Shown here piece after piece: positions 1 through 10,741 of a DNA stretch of 64,000 nucleotides. Made by a program: the position numbers and the translations under genes. Where the stretch lies: contig NZ_CP012831.1 in assembly GCF_001307275.1 (NCBI RefSeq), positions 2,658,501 through 2,722,500 on the forward strand, read 5' to 3'. The notes under the pieces were generated by a model. That model was given only the letters and a program-made list of their open reading frames with translations, did not search any database and was not told the DNA's origin. How positions within the stretch are numbered: the stretch's first letter is position 1; each line of letters starts with the position of its first letter. The stretch comes from Pseudomonas fluorescens (GTDB taxonomy: Bacteria; Pseudomonadota; Gammaproteobacteria; Pseudomonadales; Pseudomonadaceae).

Positions 1-1
1 C

Positions 2-1798
2 ATCACAGCAATCTTGCTCGAAGGCCTCAAGCGCCTGGAATACCGCGGCTACGACAGCGCCGGTGTGGCGGTGTTCACCCACGACGAGAAGCTCGAGCGC
101 ATGCGTCGTCCGGGCAAGGTCAGCGAGCTGGAGCAGGCGCTGGACGCCGAACCGCTGCTCGGTCGCCTGGGTATCGCCCACACCCGTTGGGCCACCCATG
201 GCGCGCCGTGCGAGCGTAACGCTCACCCGCATTTCTCCGGCGATCTGGCGGTGGTGCACAACGGCATCATCGAAAACCACGAAGCCCTGCGTGAACAGCT
301 CAAGGCGCTCGGTTATGTGTTCACTTCGGACACCGACACTGAAGTCATCGCCCATCTGCTCAACCACAAGCTCAAGGACCTGGCGGACCTGACCGTGGCC
401 CTCAAGGCCACCGTCAAGGAACTGCACGGCGCCTATGGCCTGGCGGTCATCAGCGCGAAACAACCTGATCGCCTGGTCGCAGCCCGCAGCGGCAGCCCAT
501 TGGTGATCGGCCTGGGCCTGGGGGAAAACTTCCTGGCTTCCGATCAGTTGGCGCTGCGTCAGGTCACCGACCGCTTCATGTACCTGGAAGAAGGCGATAT
601 CGCCGAGATTCGCCGCGACAGCGTGCAAATCTGGGACATCGACGGCAAAGCCGTGGAGCGCGAGACCGTTCAATACCGCGACGGTGCCGAAGCCGCCGAC
701 AAGGGCGAGTTCCGCCACTTCATGCTCAAGGAAATCCACGAACAACCGGCCGTGGTGCAGCGCACCCTGGAAGGCCGCATGAGCCAGAGCCAGGTGCTGG
801 TCCAGGCGTTCGGCCCACAGGCCGCCGAACTGTTCGCCAAAGTACGTAACGTGCAAATCGTCGCCTGCGGCACCAGCTATCACGCCGGGATGGTCGCCCG
901 TTACTGGCTCGAAGAACTGGCTGGTATTCCGTGCCAGGTCGAAGTGGCCAGTGAGTTCCGTTACCGCAAGGTGGTGGTGCAGCCGGACACCTTGTTCGTC
1001 ACCATTTCCCAGTCCGGGGAAACCGCCGACACCCTGGCGGCCCTGCGCAACGCCAAGGAACTGGGTTTCCTCGCCAGCCTGGCGATCTGCAACGTCGGCA
1101 TCAGCTCGCTGGTGCGCGAGTCCGACTTGACCCTGCTGACCCAGGCCGGTCGTGAGATCGGCGTGGCGTCGACCAAGGCGTTCACCACGCAATTGGTGGG
1201 CCTGCTGCTGCTGACCCTGTCCCTGGGCCAGGTCCGCGGCACGCTGGACGAGGGCGTCGAGGCCAAACTGGTGGAAGAACTGCGCCGCCTGCCGGCCCGC
1301 CTGGGCGAAGCCCTGGCCATGGACAGCACCGTGGAAAAAATCGCCGAACTGTTCGCCGAGAAGAACCACACCCTGTTCCTCGGGCGTGGCGCGCAATTCC
1401 CGGTGGCGATGGAAGGGGCCTTGAAGCTCAAGGAAATCTCCTATATCCACGCCGAGGCCTACCCGGCCGGTGAACTCAAGCACGGCCCGCTGGCGCTTGT
1501 GGATAACGACATGCCGGTGGTCACCGTGGCGCCGAACAACGAGCTGCTGGAAAAGCTCAAGTCCAACCTGCAGGAAGTGCGCGCCCGCGGCGGCCAGTTG
1601 ATCGTCTTTGCAGACGAGCAAGCCGGCATGACCAACGGTGAAGGCACCCACGTGGTGCACATGCCGCACATCCACGACATCCTGTCGCCGATCCTCTACA
1701 CCATCCCGTTGCAGCTGCTGTCGTACTACGTCGCGGTGCTCAAGGGGACTGATGTGGACCAGCCGCGGAATCTGGCGAAGTCTGTGACGGTGGAGTGA
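2..1798 (+). CDS. glmS: glutamine--fructose-6-phosphate aminotransferase (isomerizing), 5' truncated
   Basis: GlmS makes glucosamine-6-phosphate from fructose-6-phosphate and glutamine, the first step towards UDP-GlcNAc for peptidoglycan and LPS. The reading frame is open from base 2 ([21 protein letters not shown]), so the start codon and the N-terminal catalytic Cys lie just upstream of the window; about 12 residues are missing. The N-terminal glutaminase domain (to about residue 240) shows HTRWATHG and HNGIIEN. Two SIS sugar-isomerase domains follow, with [22 protein letters not shown] and [11 protein letters not shown]. The C-terminus NLAKSVTVE is the conserved end of the family and covers the DNA that the Tn7 protein TnsD recognises. 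A hairpin lies about 50 bp downstream. Confidence 0.97.
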   Translation: MTAILLEGLKRLEYRGYDSAGVAVFTHDEKLERMRRPGKVSELEQALDAEPLLGRLGIAHTRWATHGAPCERNAHPHFSGDLAVVHNGIIENHEALREQLKALGYVFTSDTDTEVIAHLLNHKLKDLADLTVALKATVKELHGAYGLAVISAKQPDRLVAARSGSPLVIGLGLGENFLASDQLALRQVTDRFMYLEEGDIAEIRRDSVQIWDIDGKAVERETVQYRDGAEAADKGEFRHFMLKEIHEQPAVVQRTLEGRMSQSQVLVQAFGPQAAELFAKVRNVQIVACGTSYHAGMVARYWLEELAGIPCQVEVASEFRYRKVVVQPDTLFVTISQSGETADTLAALRNAKELGFLASLAICNVGISSLVRESDLTLLTQAGREIGVASTKAFTTQLVGLLLLTLSLGQVRGTLDEGVEAKLVEELRRLPARLGEALAMDSTVEKIAELFAEKNHTLFLGRGAQFPVAMEGALKLKEISYIHAEAYPAGELKHGPLALVDNDMPVVTVAPNNELLEKLKSNLQEVRARGGQLIVFADEQAGMTNGEGTHVVHMPHIHDILSPILYTIPLQLLSYYVAVLKGTDVDQPRNLAKSVTVE

Positions 1799-1826
1799 GT
1801 CGTCCACCAAGGGCCAGGCTTCTTGG
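1762..1826 (+). other. attTn7 (TnsD recognition in glmS 3' end plus predicted insertion point)
   Basis: In other bacteria Tn7 TnsD binds the last codons of glmS and directs insertion about 25 bp after the stop codon, here near base 1823. The conserved end of the gene (NLAKSVTVE) is intact. I see no Tn7 ends around the insertion point, so the site looks empty. The site is inferred from the glmS position and not from a recognised repeat. Confidence 0.5.
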
Positions 1827-1850
1827 TGATCCTAGGTAATGAATCTGGTC

Positions 1851-1871
1851 GGGTTTAGCACTGCTAAACCC
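1851..1871 (+). terminator. hairpin after glmS
   Basis: GGGTTTAGCA and TGCTAAACCC form a perfect 10-bp inverted repeat with one unpaired central base (in practice an 8-bp stem with a 5-nt loop). It lies 53 bp after the glmS stop. The following sequence is only weakly T-rich, so this is a probable but not textbook Rho-independent terminator. Confidence 0.55.
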
Positions 1872-2001
1872 GCTCATTCGTTCAGCCGCCTCGGTCCCTA
1901 CAAATGGATGACACCTATCCCGACCCTTCACCGAACAGCTGAAGAAAAAACCGACCTGACATCTGCGCTGATCTTTGAGTAACCAAGATTTGGCTTGGAA
2001 G

Positions 2002-2039
2002 GTATTTTTCGATTTTCTTTATGAATATGAAAAAATACT
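2002..2039. promoter_or_regulatory. upstream imperfect operator-like inverted repeat of the hipBA locus
   Basis: GTATTTTTC at 2002-2010 faces TGAAAAAATACT at 2028-2039. The right arm repeats the TTGAAAAAATACT arm of the perfect palindrome nearer the gene, so this looks like a second, weaker binding site for the same HTH protein. The whole region is strongly A/T-rich compared with its surroundings. Confidence 0.5.
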
Positions 2040-2083
2040 TTCATTTTTTCTCGTTGTTGGCAGATTCCGATCATCCATGTGCT

Positions 2084-3833
<1,750 letters not shown>

Positions 3834-3836
3834 GCA

Positions 3837-4544
3837 CTATTCCAGAAAGCAACGATCAAAAAGATAAACGGCTCCCGGCTTGAGGTTTTCCACCGTGCGT
3901 TGCGGGCGGCCGCCGTCGCCGCTTTTCTTGCGGCCGGTTTCCTGCAAATAACCCGCCTCGGTCATCTTCAGCAAACGCTGGCGCATGCTGGTCTTGAGCA
4001 CCGGGCGGTCGAGTACCACGGAGAAAATGCTCACCGCTTCCGGCGCGCTGAATTCCGGGCCCAGGAACATCAGCGGCAGGCTGCTGTAGAGGGCTTTGGA
4101 CAACAACCGTTCCTGGACGGCGGCCACCAGGCTGTTGTGGTCGAAAGGGAGTTTGATCGAGGCGTCGGCGACATCCTTGAGGGGGAAAAACCCCTGGTGT
4201 TCGGCGAGCTGGACCGCCTCGCTGACAATCGCCAGGTAGAACGTCGAGGATGACCAGCAGCGTGGGTCGCGGAAGGCGTCGCCGACGGTACCCACCTGTT
4301 CGATCCAGGCCAGCGGCATGCCCACTTTGCTCGAGCTGCGCAGGCGCTCCACGGCGTCGTTCAGCGTGAGATCTTCGACGTCACCATTGACCACGATCCC
4401 GGGCAGCGCCCAATGGCCGGCGAACGGCTCGGCTTCCCGTCGGTTCAGGAGGATTTCCAGCGCCTGGGTCTCCCGGCAGAAGCGCAGCACACAGAGGTCG
4501 ATGGTGTGCAGGTAACCGCGGGCGGGGGCTGTGCTAGTGGGCAT
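3837..4544 (-). CDS. nrtR: NrtR-type NAD repressor (degenerate Nudix domain plus winged helix)
   Basis: NrtR proteins sense ADP-ribose or related NAD metabolites through a Nudix-like domain and repress NAD biosynthesis genes. The N-terminal 150 residues have the Nudix fold sequence (CVLRFCR, HWALPGIVVNGD), but the catalytic REUxEExG box is degraded to VERLRSSSKVG, as expected for a regulator. The C-terminal 80 residues form a winged helix (RQRLLKMTEAGYLQETGRKKSGDGGRP when read in pieces). ATG at 4544 is preferred because GGAA precedes it; an in-frame ATG at 4574 would overlap the adenylyltransferase gene by 41 bp. It shares an operon with that gene and lies opposite pncA-pncB-nadE. Two perfect palindromes between the arms are its probable operators. 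Confidence 0.88.
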   Translation of the reverse strand: MPTSTAPARGYLHTIDLCVLRFCRETQALEILLNRREAEPFAGHWALPGIVVNGDVEDLTLNDAVERLRSSSKVGMPLAWIEQVGTVGDAFRDPRCWSSSTFYLAIVSEAVQLAEHQGFFPLKDVADASIKLPFDHNSLVAAVQERLLSKALYSSLPLMFLGPEFSAPEAVSIFSVVLDRPVLKTSMRQRLLKMTEAGYLQETGRKKSGDGGRPQRTVENLKPGAVYLFDRCFLE

Positions 4545-5091
4545 GTCGATTTCCGTGGGTAGCGTAAAGGTCATAGTTTAACGGGTTCATGCCGGGTGCC
4601 ATCCAGTCGCTGGGAAGCGGCTCGCCCAAGGCCAGCCGTTCGCGAACCACGGTGCTGCGCACGTGGATCTTTTCCTCCACGCGAAGGATGGAAAAACGCT
4701 CCAGCAATTCCTGCCCGCGATAGAAGGTCGGCAGCAGGTCCGCGACATCCTGGCCCACCACCAACGCGATCCGCTTGCCGTCCAGGGCCAGGCTGTCGGC
4801 GAGGTGGGCGAGCAGGGTGTAGCTGTAGATCGCGCCTTCAACGCCGCGGGCCACGACCTGTTCCACCCGGCTTGCACGCACTTCGGCGCGGCACAGCGGC
4901 TGAACGTTTTCGACGATCGATTCCAGCCAGTTCAGGCGCACCTCATAGTCAACCATTTGCTTGCCGTAGGGATGCCGCAAGCTTGGGACCACCAGCACGC
5001 GTCTGGCCTGGCATGAGGCCTCGATCATCACCTGGGCATGACCGGCGTGAGGGGGATTGAAGGCGCCGCCATAAAGGGCTATCTCGAACAT
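4534..5091 (-). CDS. nicotinamide/nicotinate mononucleotide adenylyltransferase
   Basis: This is a 185-residue nucleotidyltransferase of the NMNAT family. It joins NMN or NaMN with ATP to form NAD or deamido-NAD. The N-terminal GGAFNPPHAGH carries the HxGH ATP-binding signature (HAGH), and the C-terminal RSTVVRERL is the second conserved nucleotide-binding motif (ISSTxIR-like). It is the promoter-proximal gene of the nrtR operon and faces pncA across a 182-bp regulatory region, so it probably serves the salvage route as a paralogue of the housekeeping NadD. NMN versus NaMN preference cannot be read from the sequence. Confidence 0.85.
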   Translation of the reverse strand: MFEIALYGGAFNPPHAGHAQVMIEASCQARRVLVVPSLRHPYGKQMVDYEVRLNWLESIVENVQPLCRAEVRASRVEQVVARGVEGAIYSYTLLAHLADSLALDGKRIALVVGQDVADLLPTFYRGQELLERFSILRVEEKIHVRSTVVRERLALGEPLPSDWMAPGMNPLNYDLYATHGNRHAH

Positions 5092-5107
5092 GGCTCATCC
5101 TCTGTTA

Positions 5108-5122
5108 GTACATGACATGTAC
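5108..5122. promoter_or_regulatory. perfect palindrome GTACATG-A-CATGTAC, candidate NrtR operator 1
   Basis: Two exact 7-bp arms surround one central A. The site lies 17 bp upstream of the adenylyltransferase start, between the divergent NAD salvage operons. Its half-site (GTACA) recurs in the second palindrome near pncA. Assignment to NrtR is inferred from the gene context. Confidence 0.75.
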
Positions 5123-5227
5123 TCTATCAGCAAAATCTTTTTTGTGAAAACCCGCTTTCTGTTTAACCAATTGGTTTGGATAGAAAGGGCACGTCAAAAA
5201 TATTTTCTACGGATGGCTTGTTATGAA

Positions 5228-5244
5228 AGTACACCTTGTGTACT
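5228..5244. promoter_or_regulatory. perfect palindrome AGTACAC-CTT-GTGTACT, candidate NrtR operator 2
   Basis: Exact 7-bp arms lie around a 3-bp centre, 30 bp upstream of the pncA start. An upstream in-frame ATG at 5223 lies at the edge of this palindrome and has no ribosome-binding site, which supports the start at 5274. Confidence 0.72.
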
Positions 5245-5273
5245 CTCGTGGCCATGAAGAGGAGAAACCCAGC

Positions 5274-5921
5274 ATGAACAGCCTGACCCGGAAAACCGCT
5301 TCCTTCGATGTCGATGCGCAAAAGAGCTTCACGCCGCTATGCCCCGATGAGCTTCCGGTGCCGGGTGGTGATCAGATTGCCGGTGAGCTGAATTTCATCG
5401 CGTCCCTGGCCAGCCTCCGTATCGGCAGCAAGGACGCCCATTCGCCCCTGGCCCCGTGGGTGGTCGCCGATCACGCACAGATGTTCGTGCCGACCGGGCT
5501 CGAGCACGCCGACATCACCTGGGTCAGCCACTGCGTCCCTGGTACCGAAGGTTTCGCCCTGCTGGATCAACTGCCGACCCCGTACGACTACGACTATTTC
5601 GTCTGGAAGGGGGTCGAGCCGGATTTGCACCCGTACGGCGCCTGCTACCACGACCTGCACGGCAAGCTGTCCACCGGGGTGATCGAGTACCTGAGGGGCC
5701 TGGGAGTGGAGCAGGTCATTGTCGGCGGGCTGGCGCTGGATTTCTGCGTCAAGACCACCGCCCTGCAACTGGCCGCCGCCGGCTTCAAGGTGATCATTCA
5801 CCTCCCGGCCTGCCGGGCCATCAGTGAGGAGGGGGCGATTCAAGCCATCCAAGACATGCAGCAAGCGGGGATCTCGGTTGCCGCGACCCGCGAAGAAACC
5901 ATCCGCCTGGCAAACCCATAA
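5274..5921 (+). CDS. pncA: nicotinamidase (isochorismatase-fold)
   Basis: PncA hydrolyses nicotinamide to nicotinate and ammonia, the first step of deamidating NAD salvage. The N-terminal FDVDAQKSF carries the catalytic Asp, SKDAHSP lies in the metal-binding region, and GGLALDFCVKTTA contains the catalytic Cys with its cis-peptide neighbourhood. The length of 215 residues is normal. The start at 5274 is chosen because AGAGGAG at 5258-5264 sits at ribosome-binding distance; 17 further codons upstream are in frame but overlap the operator. pncB follows after 9 bp. Confidence 0.93.
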   Translation: MNSLTRKTASFDVDAQKSFTPLCPDELPVPGGDQIAGELNFIASLASLRIGSKDAHSPLAPWVVADHAQMFVPTGLEHADITWVSHCVPGTEGFALLDQLPTPYDYDYFVWKGVEPDLHPYGACYHDLHGKLSTGVIEYLRGLGVEQVIVGGLALDFCVKTTALQLAAAGFKVIIHLPACRAISEEGAIQAIQDMQQAGISVAATREETIRLANP

Positions 5922-5930
5922 GGAAAAGAC

Positions 5931-7160
5931 ATGGACAGTGCATTCGATTCAAGCAGTGGCACCATCCAGAGCCTTCTGGATACCGACTACTACACCTTCA
6001 CCATGATGCAGGCGGTCTTGCACCAGCACCCGAATGTCGAGGTGGAATACCAGTTCATCGTGCGTTCCAAGGAGCGGCTCGGTCACCTGATCCCGGACAT
6101 CCGTGTCGAACTGGAGAAGCTCGCCGGGTTGCAGCTGCGCGAAGGGGAGCAGCGGTTCCTGTTCAACAAGCGTTTCCGTGAGTACCTGACCCCGGACTTC
6201 GAACAGTTTCTTGGCCTGTTTCGCTTCAATTTGCGTTACATCCACGTTGCGGAAGTCGATGGCCAACTTCACATCCGCGTCCGTGGCCCGATGCTGCACT
6301 GCATCATGTTCGAGCAACCGGTATTGGCGATGGTCAGCGAACTGCGCAACCGCGAGAAATACCCCGAGGTCGAGTTGGCCGACGTCACCCGCAAGTTGTA
6401 CCAGAAGTTCGAATGGCTGGAGAAAAATGCCAGCCGTGAAGAACTCGCCGAGTTTCGCGTTTCAGACTTCTCCACCCGGCGGCGGCTGTCGTTCAGGGCC
6501 CAGCGTGAAGTGGTGAATGTGATGCGCAGCGATTTTCCTGGGGTCTTTGTCGGCACCAGTAACGCTCACTTGGCCTACGAGTTCGATCTGCCCCTGATTG
6601 GCACCATGGCTCACCAATGGCTGATGGTGCACCAGCAACTCGGGCGCTTGCGCGAGAGCCAGAACGCGGCGTTGGAAAACTGGGTGCGCGAGTATCGCGG
6701 CCGCCTTGGTATCGCCCTGACGGACTGCATCAGCACCGACTTTTTCCTCAAGGATTTCGACCTGTACTTTGCCAAGCTCTATGACGGCCTGCGCCAGGAT
6801 TCCGGTGATCCGATCGTCTGGGCCGACAAGGTGCTGGGGCGCTACCAGGAACTGGGCATCGATCCGCGTACCAAGGACCTGATGTTCTCCGATGGCCTCA
6901 ATTTCGAAAAGTGCCTGCCGATCCTGCGTCATGTTCGCGGCAAGGCCAAATTCGGCTTTGGCATGGGCACCAGCCTGGCTTGTGATGTCGACGGTGTCGA
7001 ACCGCTGAGCATCGTCATGAAACTGGTGCGGGTCCACGGCGAACCGGTGGTGAAGTTCTCCGACGACCCGATCAAGAACGTCTGCGAGGATGTCTCGTTT
7101 CTGCGGTACGCCGCCCAAGTGTTCAACGTCGCCCTGATCAATCCACAGTTGGGAGCTTGA
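5931..7160 (+). CDS. pncB: nicotinate phosphoribosyltransferase
   Basis: PncB converts nicotinate, PRPP and ATP to nicotinate mononucleotide, taking the product of PncA. Conserved family segments include [11 protein letters not shown] at the N-terminus, the substrate-loop segment [20 protein letters not shown] with the conserved His, [14 protein letters not shown] and the C-terminal [10 protein letters not shown]. It has 409 residues, close to the E. coli enzyme (400). It is the middle gene of the NrtR-linked pncA-pncB-nadE operon; nadE starts one base after its stop codon. Confidence 0.95.
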   Translation: MDSAFDSSSGTIQSLLDTDYYTFTMMQAVLHQHPNVEVEYQFIVRSKERLGHLIPDIRVELEKLAGLQLREGEQRFLFNKRFREYLTPDFEQFLGLFRFNLRYIHVAEVDGQLHIRVRGPMLHCIMFEQPVLAMVSELRNREKYPEVELADVTRKLYQKFEWLEKNASREELAEFRVSDFSTRRRLSFRAQREVVNVMRSDFPGVFVGTSNAHLAYEFDLPLIGTMAHQWLMVHQQLGRLRESQNAALENWVREYRGRLGIALTDCISTDFFLKDFDLYFAKLYDGLRQDSGDPIVWADKVLGRYQELGIDPRTKDLMFSDGLNFEKCLPILRHVRGKAKFGFGMGTSLACDVDGVEPLSIVMKLVRVHGEPVVKFSDDPIKNVCEDVSFLRYAAQVFNVALINPQLGA

Positions 7161-7161
7161 T

Positions 7162-7992
7162 ATGACTTCGTTTCAGCAAGAGAGCATTGCCCAGGAGCTG
7201 GGCATCGACCGCCAACTCACGCAGGGCGGCGAAGCAACCGAGATTGCCCGCCGCGTCGAGTTCATAAAGCAGATCTTGCGCGAGTCGGGTTGCCAGTCCC
7301 TGGTCCTGGGGATCAGTGGCGGCGTCGACTCCCTTACCGCCGGTCGCCTCTGCCAGTTGGCGGTGGAGCAACTGCGGGGTGAAGACTACGCGGCGCGGTT
7401 TATCGCCGTCCGGCTGCCGTACAAGGCCCAGGCCGACGAGCAAGACGCCCAGGCTTCCCTGGATTTCATCCGGCCGGACGTGATCACCACCAGCAACATC
7501 GCCGCGTGTGTCGACGGGCTGATGGGCAGCATCGCCATCGATGGCTTGCAGCCTTCGGCCGAACTCACCGACTTTGCCAAAGGCAACGCCAAGGCCCGGG
7601 CACGGATGCTGGCGCAATACGCCATCGCCAACTTAAGCAACGGGTTGGTGGTGGGCACCGATCATGGGGCAGAGGCGGTGATGGGGTTTTTCACCAAGTT
7701 CGGCGACGGCGCGTGCGACCTGGCACCGTTGTCCGGGCTGACGAAGACCCAGGTGCGATTGTTGGCCGACGCGATGGGCGCCCCCGCGCACCTGGTGCGC
7801 AAGGCGCCGACCGCGGACCTGGAAGACCTGGCGCCCGGCAAGTTGGACGAAGTGGCGTATGGCTGCAGCTACGAGGAAATCGACGCGTACCTGATGGGCC
7901 AAGAGGTGTCGCCCCAGGCGCGACAGATCATCGAGCACGCCTACATCAAGACGGCCCACAAGCGCGCATTGCCCCGCGTTCCGGCCTTGTAG
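7162..7992 (+). CDS. nadE: NH3-dependent NAD+ synthetase
   Basis: NadE amidates deamido-NAD to NAD using ATP and ammonia. The PP-loop [14 protein letters not shown] near residue 50 binds [22 protein letters not shown] and [10 protein letters not shown] are family hallmarks. At 276 residues it is the short form without a glutaminase domain. It is the last gene of the operon, and an inverted repeat 20 bp after its stop probably ends transcription. With PncA, PncB and the adenylyltransferase it completes a nicotinamide-to-NAD route inside one locus. Confidence 0.95.
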   Translation: MTSFQQESIAQELGIDRQLTQGGEATEIARRVEFIKQILRESGCQSLVLGISGGVDSLTAGRLCQLAVEQLRGEDYAARFIAVRLPYKAQADEQDAQASLDFIRPDVITTSNIAACVDGLMGSIAIDGLQPSAELTDFAKGNAKARARMLAQYAIANLSNGLVVGTDHGAEAVMGFFTKFGDGACDLAPLSGLTKTQVRLLADAMGAPAHLVRKAPTADLEDLAPGKLDEVAYGCSYEEIDAYLMGQEVSPQARQIIEHAYIKTAHKRALPRVPAL

Positions 7993-8011
7993 TTGGAGCC
8001 CTTTATTCGTG

Positions 8012-8047
8012 CCAGGACCGGAGCGATCGCCGCCAATCCGGTCCTGG
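8012..8047. terminator. hairpin between convergent nadE and chemoreceptor genes
   Basis: CCAGGACCGGA (8012-8022) and TCCGGTCCTGG (8037-8047) are exact 11-bp arms with a 14-base loop. It lies between two convergent stop codons (7992 and 8055), so it may stop transcripts from both sides. No T-tract is present. Confidence 0.55.
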
Positions 8048-8054
8048 ATGACGT

Positions 8055-9944
8055 TCAGATCTTGAAGGTATTGACCATTTGTTGCAGGCGGCGTGACTGA
8101 TCTTCCAGTTCTGTGCAGGCCTGCAAGGTGGATTGCAGGTTGCCGACCATTTCCTGGTTCAGGTCATTGATGTGGCTGATGTCGCGATCGAGGTTATCCA
8201 CCACTGAGGTTTGCTCTTCGGTGGCGGTGGCCACCGACAGGTTGATCTCGTCGATCTCGCCAATACCTAGCAGCACGCGATCGAGCCGTTCGCCCGCGAG
8301 CTTGGCAGTATTGACGTTGTCGTCGCTGTAACGCTGGCTTTCGAGCATGGCGCTCACCGCGTTGCCGGCATTTGCTTGCAACGCCTCGATCATGCCGTGG
8401 ATTTCCTGGGCTGATTGTTGGGTGCGATGGGCGAGCGTGCGCACTTCGTCCGAGACCACCGCAAAACCGCGTCCGGCATCTCCGGCGCGGGCGGCCTCGA
8501 TGGCAGCGTTAAGGGCCAGCAGGTTGGTCTGGTCAGAGATGCCTTTGATGACGTCGAGAATACGTCCGATCTTCAGCGTTTTTTCATTCAGGCTTTCGAT
8601 GTCCTGGCGCGTATTGACCACTTGCGACGAGAGTTGCGACATGGCACTGATACTTTGCTGCACCACAGACTGGCCTTCCCGGGTCCGATCTCTGGTGTCA
8701 GAGGCGCGGCTTGACGCGTGAGCGGCGCTACGAGCGATTTCCTGGGCAGCGGCCCCCAGTTCATTGATCGCCGTGGCAACGTTATGGGTCAGCGCCGCTT
8801 GAGTGTCAGAGCTTTTCAGGGAAGAGTTGGACGCCTGGCTGACCTGTGATGCCAATTGAGTGAGCTGGATACTGGACGCCAGGACTTCTCGGATCGATTG
8901 TTGGATCCGTTCGACGAAGCGGTTGAACCCTGCTGCCATCAGGCCGAACTCGTCCCGGGACAGGCTGTGCAGGCGTTGGGTCAGGTCACCTTCGCCATCG
9001 GCTATGGATTGCATGGCTAAGCCCATGCTGCGTAAAGGTCGCATCAGGGCGTTGATCAGCAGGCCGAGCAAGCCGACCATGACCAGCATCGCGATCAGGG
9101 TGGCGATCAGCGCCGAGGTGCGAAACTCATGGAGTGCGGCGTAGGCTTTGTCTTTATCCACGGAAAGTCCGATGGACCAGTGCAGCGAGGGTAGGCCGTC
9201 GATCGGCGTAAAAGTGACGATCCGCGCCTGACCGTTTTCCTGCACTTCATTCAAGGCCCTGTTGATACTCGGCGGGCCTTCGGGGAACGCTTGCGCCAGT
9301 GTCTGGGTAACCCGCGTGCTGTCCGGGTGCACCAGGATCTTGCCGTCGTCGCTGACCAGGAAGGCATAGCCTATGCCGTTGAGGTCCACGGCATTGATGA
9401 TTTTCGCGAGTTGTTCCAGGCTCAGGCTCGCACCCAGTACCCCAACGGCTTTGCCATTGACCTTGATCGGAGCCGCTTGGGTCATGATCAGATAATCGAT
9501 ACCCGCACCGATGTAGGGTTCGGTGAGCACGGGTTGAAGGGTGCGAGCCGCGTCTTTGTACCAAGAGCGTTGGCGGACATCATAGCCATCGGGCATCACC
9601 CGTTCGGGATGAATAAAGAACCGACTGTCTTCAAGACCGACGTAGCTGGCTATGAAGGTCTTTGTAATGATGTCCTGGGATAGAACGCGGCTGATGGTGT
9701 CCGGCGTGGGATGAGCGGCGACGGTTTCGGCGGCACCTTCGATCAACAGGATCCGGCCGGCCAGCCAGCTGCCGAGGTTCGCACCCAGCAACTGGCCCGT
9801 GGCCTGCAGATTGCTGTGCAGTGCTTCGCGGGTGCTGGCTTCCTGGCGATGGTCGTTGAACAAAGAGAAAGACAGAAATACCGTCATCACGATGGCGCAG
9901 GCACCAAGAAGAATCTTGTGACCGAATTTCAGATGGATGCCCAT
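8055..9944 (-). CDS. methyl-accepting chemotaxis protein, dCache_1 sensor
   Basis: This transmembrane chemoreceptor feeds the CheA kinase and controls swimming. A transmembrane helix at about residues 9-28 is followed by a periplasmic dCache domain to about 275, a second helix ([19 protein letters not shown]), a HAMP domain and a cytoplasmic signalling domain whose hairpin tip carries [20 protein letters not shown]. In the sensor, Y121, R126, W128, Y129 and Y144 match the amino-acid-binding motif known from PctA-type receptors, but the Asp expected in the GxDISL-like strand is Ser (GASLSL, about residue 173). The ligand is therefore uncertain. There is no C-terminal CheR-binding pentapeptide. 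It is a single-gene unit. Confidence 0.93.
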   Translation of the reverse strand: MGIHLKFGHKILLGACAIVMTVFLSFSLFNDHRQEASTREALHSNLQATGQLLGANLGSWLAGRILLIEGAAETVAAHPTPDTISRVLSQDIITKTFIASYVGLEDSRFFIHPERVMPDGYDVRQRSWYKDAARTLQPVLTEPYIGAGIDYLIMTQAAPIKVNGKAVGVLGASLSLEQLAKIINAVDLNGIGYAFLVSDDGKILVHPDSTRVTQTLAQAFPEGPPSINRALNEVQENGQARIVTFTPIDGLPSLHWSIGLSVDKDKAYAALHEFRTSALIATLIAMLVMVGLLGLLINALMRPLRSMGLAMQSIADGEGDLTQRLHSLSRDEFGLMAAGFNRFVERIQQSIREVLASSIQLTQLASQVSQASNSSLKSSDTQAALTHNVATAINELGAAAQEIARSAAHASSRASDTRDRTREGQSVVQQSISAMSQLSSQVVNTRQDIESLNEKTLKIGRILDVIKGISDQTNLLALNAAIEAARAGDAGRGFAVVSDEVRTLAHRTQQSAQEIHGMIEALQANAGNAVSAMLESQRYSDDNVNTAKLAGERLDRVLLGIGEIDEINLSVATATEEQTSVVDNLDRDISHINDLNQEMVGNLQSTLQACTELEDQSRRLQQMVNTFKI

Positions 9945-10043
9945 GAGGAGTTCTCGTCTGGCTTGTTTTTATTTATGCATCCCCGCAGGCCCAGGGCTGG
10001 TCGAAGAGTTAACGAGCGGGCAGGTTTTGTCGAACGAGAAAAG

Positions 10044-10068
10044 ACGATGGGCCATCGTGGTTTTTTTT
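10044..10068 (+). terminator. hairpin plus T8 tract upstream of nudK with no matching upstream gene
   Basis: ACGATGG and CCATCGT (10044-10050 and 10052-10058, effectively a 5-6 bp stem with a small loop) are followed by GG and eight T. This is a textbook intrinsic terminator on the plus strand, but the only gene upstream on that strand is nadE 2 kb away. It may attenuate a nudK leader or end a small RNA starting after 9945. Confidence 0.55.
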
Positions 10069-10131
10069 ATGGGCACCGAACACCCGAACAGGATTTTTAT
10101 GCCGGGCCCCGGGGCCGGAATGGAGTGATGA

Positions 10132-10728
10132 ATGACACAGGCAATCAGCATCAAGGATCGCGTACGCATCAAGCACGTCGAAGTCCTCTCGGACGATTGG
10201 TACGTGCTGCGCAAGACCACCTATGACTACCTCGGCCGCAACGGCCAATGGCGCGAACTGACGCGCGAGACCTATGACCGCGGCAACGGCGCCACCATCC
10301 TGCTGTACAGCAAGGCCAAGCAAACGGTGGTGTTGACCCGGCAGTTTCGCTTTCCGGCTTTCGTCAACGGGCATGATGACCTGTTGATAGAAACCTGCGC
10401 CGGCCTGTTGGACAACGACGACCCGCACACCTGCATCCGCAAGGAAACCCAGGAGGAAACCGGCTACATCATCCAGGACGTGCGCAAGGTGTTCGACGCC
10501 TTCATGAGCCCAGGCTCGGTGACTGAGCGGGTGCATTTTTTCGTCGGCGAATATTTCGACGAAGACAAGCAGCACGAAGGCGGTGGCCTTGAAGCCGAGG
10601 GCGAAGAGATCGAAGTGCTGGAGCTGTCCCTCGACCAGGCCTTGGGCATGATCGAGAGCGGGGAGATCTGCGACGGCAAGACCATCATGTTGTTGCAGTA
10701 CGCCAAGCTGCATCGGTTGCTGGATTAG
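10132..10728 (+). CDS. nudK: GDP-mannose pyrophosphatase / Nudix hydrolase NudK
   Basis: NudK-family enzymes cleave GDP-mannose to GMP and mannose-1-phosphate and also act on ADP-ribose-type substrates. The close match to E. coli NudK is visible in YDRGNGATILLY, VVLTRQFR, CAGLLDNDDP, the Nudix box RKETQEETGY, FDAFMSPGSVTE, EGEEIEVLEL and DGKTIMLL. It has 198 residues (E. coli 191). The leader contains an orphan terminator and an extremely GC-rich palindromic stretch near 10102. GDP-mannose is also the precursor used by the rhamnan cluster a few kilobases away, but a functional link is only inference. Confidence 0.93.
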   Translation: MTQAISIKDRVRIKHVEVLSDDWYVLRKTTYDYLGRNGQWRELTRETYDRGNGATILLYSKAKQTVVLTRQFRFPAFVNGHDDLLIETCAGLLDNDDPHTCIRKETQEETGYIIQDVRKVFDAFMSPGSVTERVHFFVGEYFDEDKQHEGGGLEAEGEEIEVLELSLDQALGMIESGEICDGKTIMLLQYAKLHRLLD

Positions 10729-10741
10729 CCGCGTTTTTTGT

